Of a stretch of 47,458 bases of DNA, positions 41,367-47,458 are shown piece by piece; position 1 is the stretch's first letter, and every line of letters starts with the position of its first letter. The DNA is from Propionibacteriaceae bacterium UBA6238 (GTDB lineage: Bacteria; Actinomycetota; Actinomycetes; Propionibacteriales; Propionibacteriaceae). The position numbers and the translations under genes were made by a program. The stretch covers positions 1 to 47,458 of the forward strand of contig DJWE01000089.1 of the NCBI GenBank assembly GCA_002441465.1, given 5' to 3'. The notes under the pieces are model-generated. The model was not told where the DNA came from. It was given only the letters and a program-made list of their open reading frames with translations, and ran no database searches.

Positions 41367-42314
41367 ATGGACTTCTACAAACTTCTCTACCCGATCGAGT
41401 GGGTGGTGGCATGGATCATGTACCTGGCCCACTCCGCGCTCACCTGGATCGGTCTGGACCCGGCGTCCGGTGCGGCCTGGGGCCTGTCGGTCGTCGTCCT
41501 CGTCGTCGTCATCCGGATCATCCTCATTCCGCTGTTCTTCAAGCAGATCCACGCGCAGCGCGGCATGCAGCAGCTCACCCCCGAGCTGCAGGCCATCCAG
41601 AAGAAGTACAAGGGCAAAAGCGACCCGGCATCCCGCGAGGCTCAGAACCGCGAGACGATGGCGCTGTACAAGAAGCACGGGACGAACCCACTCGCGTCGT
41701 GCCTGCCGTTGCTCGTCCAGTCGCCCGTCTTCCTCGCCCTGTTCCAGGTGCTCAGAGGACTCACCCAGATCGCCTCAGGCGCCCTGGGCCCGATCGGACC
41801 GATCGGTCGGGAGGTCGCCCATCAGGCCGAGACGTCGCAGATCTTCGGAGCGCCCCTGTCGGCCACCTTCGCGAGCGCGGGTGCCGATCCTGGCCTTGCG
41901 ACCAGCACCCGCATCGTGACGATCGTGCTGATCGTGGCGATGGCCGCGACGCTGTTCCTGACCCAACGTCAGTTGACGATGAAGAACATGCCGGCGGCAG
42001 CGCTCGAAGGCCAGGCAGCCCAGACGCAGAAGGTCATGCTCTACGTCATGCCGCTGGTCATGGGCTTCTCCGGGGTCGGCCTGCCGATCGGCGTCCTGCT
42101 GTACTGGACCACGACGAACATCTGGTCGATGGGGCAGCAGTTCTACACGATCCGCCGGATGCCGACGCCCGGTTCTCGGGCAGAACGCGAGCGGAACGCA
42201 CGCAGGGGAATCGTGGACGACGCCACAACGGGACCCGTCGAGAACACCGATGTCGCGGAGACCAGAGCACGGAAGGGACAGCGCACGCAACCGGTCCGCA
42301 AGAACCGGGCATGA
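41367..42314 (+). CDS. yidC: YidC/Oxa1-family membrane insertase (orphan)
   Basis: The 315-aa protein inserts proteins into the cytoplasmic membrane. It has the five-segment YidC core of Gram-positives: an N-terminal segment near residue 10, LSVVVLVVVIRIILIPLFFKQI with the conserved hydrophilic-groove Arg, a coiled cytoplasmic loop (MQQLTPELQAIQKKYKGKSD...ALYKKHG), CLPLLVQSPVFLALFQVL, and the late PLVMGFSGVGLPIGVLLYWTTTNIWSM. A basic tail ends in QPVRKNRA. ATG 41367 has GAGGGA upstream. It is not near rpmH-rnpA, so it is probably a second, accessory YidC; the neighbours give no client. Confidence 0.9.
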   Translation: MDFYKLLYPIEWVVAWIMYLAHSALTWIGLDPASGAAWGLSVVVLVVVIRIILIPLFFKQIHAQRGMQQLTPELQAIQKKYKGKSDPASREAQNRETMALYKKHGTNPLASCLPLLVQSPVFLALFQVLRGLTQIASGALGPIGPIGREVAHQAETSQIFGAPLSATFASAGADPGLATSTRIVTIVLIVAMAATLFLTQRQLTMKNMPAAALEGQAAQTQKVMLYVMPLVMGFSGVGLPIGVLLYWTTTNIWSMGQQFYTIRRMPTPGSRAERERNARRGIVDDATTGPVENTDVAETRARKGQRTQPVRKNRA

Positions 42315-42377
42315 GCCGGCCAGACCCCGCCGTGACGCGGCCGAAGCGCGTCGTGAGACCTCCCGCGTCGATGGAGC

Positions 42378-43847
42378 TCATCGAGTCGCCTCTTCTCGTG
42401 CTCGGACCGGAACACTCGGTGCGTCGGACACGTCGGTGACGCGAGCCTTGCCCTGATCCTGCGCGGGCAGGAGGAGGGCGACGGCCGCGGCCGCGAGAGT
42501 GATGACGGTGGTCCACCAGAAGGCGGCGTCGAATCCGGCCTCGGGGTGGGCCACGGTCGCGGCCGCGGTGAGGACGACCGCGACGAGGGCGGTGCCGAAG
42601 GCCCCACCGAGCTGCAGGACGATGCGGGTGATGGCGGACGCCTGAGGCATCTGGTCCTTGCGGATGTCGACGTAGGCGGCGGTCATGATCGGGATGAGGA
42701 CGACGCCCAGGCCCAGTCCGCGAACGAACAGGACGGTGCAGAGGAGCCAGAGATCGGTGTGGGTGCCGGCGAGGGCGAACGGCACGGTTGCGGCGGCGAC
42801 GCCAAGGAACCCGACGACGGCGACGATGCGGGGGCCGAACGTGGAGACCAGTCTCCCGACGAGCGACCGGGCGAGCAGGGTACCGATCCCCTGAGGGATG
42901 AGCAGTAGCGCGGCATCGAGGACGCTGTAGCCGCGCAGGGCCTGGAAGTACAGCGGCAGCAAGAGGTTGCCCGCGAAGAGCGCTGTGCCGACGAACGTGA
43001 GCGCGATCGAGGAGACTCGCACCGAGCGCACCGCGAGCAGTCGCACGTCGACGAGGGCTGCGCCGGCGAGCCGGGTGGCCCAGGTGATGAAGCCTGCCAG
43101 CAGGATCGCGCCGCCGATGCCGGGGATGAGCACGTCGGTCCGGGTGAAGGCACCCTCGGCGTGCGTGTTGGACAGGCCGTAGAGGAGTCCCGCCAGGCCC
43201 GGGGCGAGGAGCACGGCGCCGACGACGTCGAGCCGCGGGCGAGGGGTTTCCCGGCTGGGGCGGTCGTCGGTGATGAACAGGACGGCGAGGATGAGGCCGA
43301 CGACGCCGACGGGGACGTTGATGAGGAACAACCACCGCCAGGTGAGCCAGTTCAGCACCAGCCCGCCGAGCACCGGACCGAGGACCGGGCCGAGTGCGGC
43401 AGGCAGGCTCACGCTCGCCATCGTCCGTGTCCTCGCCTCCGGGGCGACGTGCTGCATGGCAAGGGTCTGCATGAGCGGGAACATGATTCCGCCGGCGAGG
43501 CCTTGGAGGATGCGGAAGACGATCAACGACTCGACGTTCCACGCGCATGCGCTGAGAACCGACCCGAGCACGAACAGCCCCAGGGCGAACAGCCACAGCC
43601 GTCGGCCACCGAAACGGGCCTGCGCCCAGCCCACGAACGGGATCGCGGTCGCCAGGGCGAGCAGGTAGCCGGTGCTGACCCACTGGATCGTCGATATCGG
43701 GGCGTGGAGCTGCACGGTGAGCGTGTGCAGCCCGATAGCCACGATCGTCGTGTCCAGGATCGCCGTGATCCCGCCCACGACAAGTGCTGTGAGCAGCCGG
43801 CCGGTCGACTGTGTCGACGGCGTCGCCTGCGGGTGTGTGTCTGTCAC
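42378..43847 (-). CDS. MFS drug exporter, DHA2 (EmrB/QacA) family
   Basis: The 489-aa protein has about 14 hydrophobic segments and DHA2 features: GITAILDTTIVAIGLHTL in segment 1 with the conserved Asp, WVSTGYLLALATAIPFVGWAQARFGGRRLWLFALG (motif A), and LGPVLGPVLGGLVLNWLTWRWLFLINVPVG (motif C and the loop after). It exports toxic compounds with proton antiport. The second GTG (43847) of a GTG-GTG pair is five bases from GGAGG. It is divergent from a TetR regulator with two operators between them, a standard exporter/repressor pair. Confidence 0.92.
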   Translation of the reverse strand: MTDTHPQATPSTQSTGRLLTALVVGGITAILDTTIVAIGLHTLTVQLHAPISTIQWVSTGYLLALATAIPFVGWAQARFGGRRLWLFALGLFVLGSVLSACAWNVESLIVFRILQGLAGGIMFPLMQTLAMQHVAPEARTRTMASVSLPAALGPVLGPVLGGLVLNWLTWRWLFLINVPVGVVGLILAVLFITDDRPSRETPRPRLDVVGAVLLAPGLAGLLYGLSNTHAEGAFTRTDVLIPGIGGAILLAGFITWATRLAGAALVDVRLLAVRSVRVSSIALTFVGTALFAGNLLLPLYFQALRGYSVLDAALLLIPQGIGTLLARSLVGRLVSTFGPRIVAVVGFLGVAAATVPFALAGTHTDLWLLCTVLFVRGLGLGVVLIPIMTAAYVDIRKDQMPQASAITRIVLQLGGAFGTALVAVVLTAAATVAHPEAGFDAAFWWTTVITLAAAAVALLLPAQDQGKARVTDVSDAPSVPVRAREEATR

Positions 43848-43862
43848 CACGACCTCCAATAG

Positions 43863-43878
43863 GGAACGTATGCGTTCC
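43863..43878. promoter_or_regulatory. Palindromic operator 1 for the TetR regulator
   Basis: GGAACGTATGCGTTCC has perfect 6-bp arms. It lies 15 bases upstream of the exporter start codon and would block its transcription when bound. A near copy lies 38 bases away. Assignment to the adjacent TetR protein is by position. Confidence 0.7.
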
Positions 43879-43900
43879 TTAAGGTAGGCGAGTAGGATAA

Positions 43901-43916
43901 GGAACGCAAGCGATCC
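43901..43916. promoter_or_regulatory. Palindromic operator 2 for the TetR regulator
   Basis: GGAACGCAAGCGATCC has the same arms as operator 1 with one mismatch. It lies 14 bases upstream of the TetR start codon, so the repressor probably controls itself as well as the exporter. Confidence 0.65.
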
Positions 43917-43930
43917 CAATGAGGAGAGGC

Positions 43931-44530
43931 ATGACGGCGACCAGACGGCGCGGCGCGACACTCGAGGACGCGATCCTCGACGCGGGGTGGGGGCAGCTGA
44001 TCGACAAGGGCTACCCGGGCTTCACCTTCGAGGCCATCGCCGAGCGCGCCAAGACGGGCAAGGCGGCCCTCTACCGGCGCTGGCCGGACAAGGAAGCCCT
44101 GCTGCTGGCCGTGCTCGCCCACCAGGGTTTCGCACCCTCGGCCGAGATCCCCGACACCGGCTCGTTACGCGAGGACGTGCTCACGCTGATGCGGTCGGCC
44201 AACAGGCGCGGCGAACACGCCGCCACCCTGTTCAGCTCCATCCTCAGCGCCTACTTCGACAACGAGATCACGCTCACCCCGGCACAGCTGCGCACCCAGC
44301 TCTTCGGCGACCAGAGTCGCGCCCTGACTCAGGTCGTCCAGCACGCCGTCAGCCGCGGCGACCTGCCCCCGGAGGGCCTTCCGCCGCAGATCGTCAGACT
44401 GCCCTCCGACCTGCTGCGCCACGAGCTGATCATGACCCTCAGTCGCGTACCTGACGAGACAATCGTCGACATCGTCGACAACGTGTTCCTCCCCCTCGCC
44501 ACGGATCCACGACGAACGTCACGGGGATAG
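43931..44530 (+). CDS. TetR-family repressor
   Basis: The 199-aa protein has an N-terminal TetR HTH (ATLEDAILDAGWGQLIDKGYPGFTFEAIAERAKTGKAALYRRWPDKEALLLAVL) and a C-terminal ligand domain of the TetR_C_16/YcdC-like type (LFSSILSAYFDNEITLTPAQLRTQLF; GLPPQIVRLPSDLLRHELI). ATG 43931 has GAGGAG five bases upstream; ATG 43919 is in frame but less well placed. It is divergent from the DHA2 exporter, its likely target. Confidence 0.92.
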   Translation: MTATRRRGATLEDAILDAGWGQLIDKGYPGFTFEAIAERAKTGKAALYRRWPDKEALLLAVLAHQGFAPSAEIPDTGSLREDVLTLMRSANRRGEHAATLFSSILSAYFDNEITLTPAQLRTQLFGDQSRALTQVVQHAVSRGDLPPEGLPPQIVRLPSDLLRHELIMTLSRVPDETIVDIVDNVFLPLATDPRRTSRG

Positions 44531-44813
44531 ATCCCTGGGCGCGACGCCTCAGAGAGCGTCGGGCTTCACGTGCGGAACGCGGCTGTAGCGCCACCCGACG
44601 CCGCCTACAACGGAGAGCGCGCTCTCATCGACGGTCCCGCCGTCGAGCCGGCGACGCTGCCCGAGCGGCTGGACTCCGCGGTGGCGTGGTGAAGGCGGGC
44701 TGGCGCGGACCCGGCCACCTTCGAGCTCGGGCACCGACGTCCCCCATGGAACTGGCAGCTGCGCTCCAGAGGCCACTCGCTGCGCGCGGCGACACCCGCA
44801 CCAGTGGAGCGGG

Positions 44814-46236
44814 GGTGGCGTCCCGTGAGGTGGTGTAGTTCCCGTCCTGCTTCGTCGTGGTGATCGCGACGTGGAAGGCCATCGTGCGATGGTCGGTGAG
44901 ACCGGACTAGGGAACTCACGGAAGGACATCGCACGATGGCTATGGACCAGTCTGCCCTGCTCGACCTGCTGACCGCATTGAAGGACACCGACGTCAGCGA
45001 CCGGATCAGGGTCGCGACCGAGCACCTGTATCAAGAGCTGATCGACGCCGAGGTGACCGCGGTGATCGGCGCGGGCCCCTGGCAGCGCACCACCGAGCGC
45101 ACGACCCAGCGCAACGGTTCGCGGGACCGCGTGTTGACGACCACGCCCGGGGACCTGGACCTGCGGATCCCCAAGCTGCGCACCGGGTCGTTCTTCCCGT
45201 CCCTGCTCGAGCGGCGTCGGCGGGTTGACCAGGCACTGTTCGCAGTGGTCATGGAGGCCTACCTGCACGGGGTCAGCACCAGGAAGGTCGACGACCTGGT
45301 CAAGGCCTTGGGCGCCGACACCGGGATCTCCAAGAGTGAGGTCTCCCGGATCTGCGCGGGCCTGGACGAGGAGGTGGCCGCGTTCCGTGATCGTTCCCTG
45401 GCCGACGCGGGGTTCCCCTACGTGTTCCTGGACGCGACGTACTGCAAGGCCCGGGTCGGACGCAGGGTGGTGTCCCAGGCGGTGGTCATCGCCACCGGGG
45501 TCCGCGCCGACGGGCACCGTGAGGTCCTCGGCTTCGACGTCGGGGACTCCGAGAACGGCGCCTTCTGGACCAGCTTCCTGCGCTCGCTCAAGGCCCGCGG
45601 GCTGGGCGGGGTGCAACTGGTGATCTCCGACGCCCACGAAGGGTTGAAGACCGCGATCAGCTCGGTCCTGCTCGGTTCGTCCTGGCAGCGGTGCCGGGTC
45701 CACTTCACCCGCAACGTCCTGGACGCGGTGTCCAAGACCAACGCCGAGATGGTCGCCGCGGCGATCCGCACGATCTTCGCCCAACCTGACGCCGCCCACG
45801 TGGTCGAGCAGTTCGAGGTCATCGCCACGATGCTGGGCCGGTCCCACCCCGAGGTCGCGGGCATGCTCACCGGCGCCCGCGAGGACCTGCTCGCCTTCAC
45901 CGCGTTCCCCGCCGCGCACTGGTAGAAGATCTGGTCGACCAACCCCCTGGAACGACTGAACAAGGAGGTCAAGCGCCGCACCGATGTCGTGGGCGTCTTC
46001 CCCAACCCCGCCGCGCTGCTGCGACTGGCCGGCGCCGTCCTGGTCGAGGCCCACGACGAATGGGCCGCCACCGACCGCCGCTACCTCTCCGAACACTCCA
46101 TGGCCCAGCTCGCCGCCATGACCACCCTCGCCACCCTCGTCGAACAGGAGGTGGATGCCCCCGAACTCCTCACGGCATGATCTGAGCACCGACCCGCACG
46201 GTGTCGAGAAACTCCACCACCCAGCGGGACGTCACC
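44814..46236 (+). mobile_element. IS256-family insertion sequence, about 1.42 kb
   Basis: The element is bounded by imperfect terminal inverted repeats: left GGTGGCGTCCCG...GGTGGTGTAGTT from 44814, right (reverse complement) GGTGACGTCCCG...GGTGGTGGAGTT ending near 46236. It contains one transposase frame interrupted by TAG. I see no matching target duplication, which suggests a recombined or old insertion. The right end runs into a HicB-like gene. The 283 bases between the TetR gene and the left end carry no recognisable gene. Confidence 0.85.
44936..46180 (+). pseudogene. IS256-family transposase with in-frame TAG
   Basis: The frame would encode 414 aa, full length for the family, except that codon 330 (45923-45925) is TAG. 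Before it lie VFLDATYCKARVGRR (first Asp) and LVISDAHEGLKTAI (second Asp), plus the conserved RCRVHFTRNVL. After it comes KIWSTNPLERLNKEVKRRTDVVGVFPN with the third catalytic residue, Glu, then the C-terminal helix to a TGA at 46180. Termination at TAG would remove the catalytic Glu. The SD GGAAGG is near the ATG. The same TAG is in the diverged copy at 40014-40604, so it is an old feature; readthrough or trans-mobilisation must be considered. Confidence 0.88.
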
Positions 46237-46539
46237 GTCACCTGGTCCGGTGAGGACGAGGAGTACGTCGCCACCTGCCTGGAGCTTCCGTCCCTTTCTT
46301 GGCTCGCCGAGACCCAAGAGGAAGCCTTGCGCGGGCTACGCGACCTCATCGCCGACGTGGTCCAGGAGATGCGGGACAGCGGAGAGCAGGTTCCCGAACC
46401 GTTGTCGTCGCGGACCTACTCGGGCAAGTTCAACCTGCGGGTGGGCGAACAGCTCCACCGCAAGCTGGCGACCGAAGCCGCCCAGGAGCACCTGAGCCTG
46501 AACCAATACGTCGTGCGTCGCCTCACCAACGCATCCTGA
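46201..46539 (+). CDS. HicB-like antitoxin/hypothetical, start derived from IS end
   Basis: The 112-aa frame has a HicB-type N-terminal fold (VTVTWSGEDEEYVATCLELPSLSWLAETQEEALRGLRDLIADVV) and a C-terminal ribbon-helix-helix-like part (FNLRVGEQLHRKLATEAAQEHLSLNQYVVRRLTN). HicB proteins bind and neutralise HicA mRNases and repress their operon. Codons 1-12 lie within the right end of the IS256-family element, so the native first residues are replaced; no SD precedes the GTG. No hicA-like gene (about 60-80 aa) is present on either side, so this is an orphan, possibly separated from its partner by the insertion. Confidence 0.78.
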   Translation: MSRNSTTQRDVTVTWSGEDEEYVATCLELPSLSWLAETQEEALRGLRDLIADVVQEMRDSGEQVPEPLSSRTYSGKFNLRVGEQLHRKLATEAAQEHLSLNQYVVRRLTNAS

Positions 46540-46736
46540 CGACACCGCACCCGCCAGCCACGGCCGCCGACCGGCGTCCGTGTTCGACCGTCACGGCCGA
46601 GCCGCCGCGGCGCGCTGCCCGATCGCAGGGCCCTCGTGGAGAGCGCCCGGGCCGGCGTGCTTCGCCGGACGCGCAGGCGATGCAGGTCCGGGCGGTGCGC
46701 CGAGGTGTGTGCTCAGTGCCGTGGACGGTGAGGGAA

Positions 46737-46748
46737 TACCGTGTCCGG
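46737..46748 (+). promoter_or_regulatory. Leaderless-type -10 element before the VanX-like gene
   Basis: TACCGT, then GTCCGG, then ATG at 46749. The hexamer and the six-base spacing are identical to those before the GNAT gene at 11954. The 209 bases between the HicB-like stop and this start hold nothing else recognised. Confidence 0.6.
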
Positions 46749-47381
46749 ATGCTCCTTCTCTCGGACCCCGCCGTGCACGCCATTCCCGTCATGGAGTGCG
46801 GTGAGGAGCTGATCGACCTGCGCTCCCGGGCGGACCTGCTGGTCGATGCCCGCAAGCAGGACCCAGCCGGGGCGTGGTCGCGCCTGCGGACCGGGGTGCT
46901 CGATCGGCTCCTGGTCGCCCAAGGCACCCTTCCCGCAGGGATCCGGTTGCTGATCGTTGAGGGCCACCGGCCGGCGTCCCTGCAACGGCACTACTTCAAC
47001 GACTACCGGTCCGAACTCCAGAAGGCTCACCCCGCCTGGTCAGCCGAGCGTCTGGACACTGAAGCGAGCAAGCACGTGTCACCCCCGGACGTGGCCCCGC
47101 ACCCCTGCGGCGCGGCGGTGGACCTGACGTTATGGGCAGACGGCGCCGAGCTGGACTTGGGCACCCCGGTGAACGCCACCCCCTTGGACAGCGCGGATGC
47201 GTGCTTCACCGACGCTCTGAACATCACCGACCGGGCGCGGCAGCACCGCGACATGTTGGGCGCCGCGCTGTCGGCGGCCGGGCTGGTCAACTACCCCCCA
47301 GAGTGGTGGCACTGGTCCTACGGTGACCGGTACTGGGCCGCGGCCACCGGCGCGCCATCCGCCTTCTACGCCCCGCTATGA
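46749..47381 (+). CDS. D-Ala-D-Ala dipeptidase, VanX family
   Basis: The 210-aa protein matches VanX/DdpX zinc dipeptidases: IVEGHRPASLQ with Arg74 (substrate/transition-state Arg), VAPHPCGAAVDLTL with zinc His118 and Asp125, and PEWWHWSYGDRYWA with catalytic Glu185 and zinc His188, at the spacing known from VanX. No signal peptide is seen. Family members hydrolyse D-Ala-D-Ala for vancomycin resistance or for cell-wall recycling. No vanH, vanA, vanR or vanS gene is in the window, so recycling or dipeptide use is the safer reading. The upstream in-frame extension to 46299 is a shadow of the HicB-like gene. Confidence 0.9.
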   Translation: MLLLSDPAVHAIPVMECGEELIDLRSRADLLVDARKQDPAGAWSRLRTGVLDRLLVAQGTLPAGIRLLIVEGHRPASLQRHYFNDYRSELQKAHPAWSAERLDTEASKHVSPPDVAPHPCGAAVDLTLWADGAELDLGTPVNATPLDSADACFTDALNITDRARQHRDMLGAALSAAGLVNYPPEWWHWSYGDRYWAAATGAPSAFYAPL

Positions 47382-47434
47382 CCGGCCAGCACCTGCCACC
47401 GGTGGCCGCCGGCATCGCTGAGCGAGAACACCTT

Positions 47435-47453
47435 TGCCAGGATGCGCCTGGCA
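47435..47453 (+). terminator. Small hairpin after the VanX-like gene
   Basis: TGCCAGG and CCTGGCA form a perfect 7-bp stem with a five-base loop, 53 bases past the stop codon. There is no T-tract, and the window ends five bases later, so function is uncertain. Confidence 0.4.
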
Positions 47454-47458
47454 GGGTC

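Noticed and set aside
44549..46189. A 546-codon minus-strand frame across the IS256 element
   Set aside because: It mirrors the transposase gene codon for codon in reverse; no SD, and no similarity expected for such shadows.
46299..46748. In-frame upstream extension of the VanX-like protein to 360 aa
   Set aside because: The added part overlaps the HicB-like gene in another frame and is low-complexity; VanX proteins are about 200 aa and the leaderless start at 46749 fits.
46749..47381. VanX-like gene as evidence of a vancomycin resistance cluster
   Set aside because: No vanH, vanA, vanR or vanS genes are present; stand-alone family members are common in actinobacteria.

Overview
The window is very GC-rich, uses GTG starts freely and packs its genes with start/stop overlaps. 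This suggests a high-GC actinomycete, possibly of the Cellulomonas type (inference). No rRNA, tRNA, CRISPR array or replication origin was seen.

Region 1 (about 545-9712) looks like an unassigned carbohydrate module. One minus-strand run encodes a GlcG/HbpS-like protein, a small orphan protein, a class II ketose-phosphate aldolase, a HAD phosphatase, DhaL and DhaK, and ends at a 16-bp hairpin. Next come a hybrid sensor kinase with a degenerate receiver and a LuxR-type HTH, then a transaldolase/fructose-6-phosphate-aldolase-like protein divergent from a HutC-type GntR regulator. My reading is that the transaldolase-like enzyme or the aldolase releases a C3 or C4 ketone that DhaKL phosphorylates.

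Region 2 (9900-16700) is a patchwork of single genes: an APH-like kinase, a small alpha/beta hydrolase, two GNATs, a GlxA-type AraC regulator divergent from a DJ-1/PfpI protein, an F420-type split-barrel protein and a frameshifted uridine-kinase-like gene. Several start as if leaderless, with TANNNT, six bases, then ATG. A dispersed repeat of about 100 bp occurs at 215-315 and 16664-16755; the second copy runs into the start of an apparently N-truncated GNAT.

Region 3 (16947-37082) is a large minus-strand L-rhamnose block, visibly less GC-rich than its flanks from about 21.3 kb rightward. In transcription order it holds a DeoR regulator, a rhaS-T-P-Q-like ABC importer, a class II aldolase/adducin protein, an unrecognised ORF, a tagatose-epimerase-like TIM barrel, rhaI, a bifunctional rhaEW, rhaB, rhaD, a second TIM barrel, a decayed rhaEW 3' end, lutABC and a LacI regulator with an apparent internal deletion. 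Together they would import rhamnose, cleave it to DHAP and lactaldehyde, oxidise lactaldehyde to lactate and lactate to pyruvate.

Region 4 (37679-47458) begins with an FGGY sugar kinase whose downstream operon is cut off by an IS110 remnant, itself interrupted by a truncated IS256-family copy. Then follow a small membrane protein, an orphan YidC, a DHA2 drug exporter divergent from its TetR regulator with two palindromic operators, and a full-length IS256-family element. That element's transposase has an in-frame TAG, and the same TAG is present in the diverged truncated copy. The right end of the IS supplies the start codon of a HicB-like protein. A VanX-type dipeptidase closes the window.
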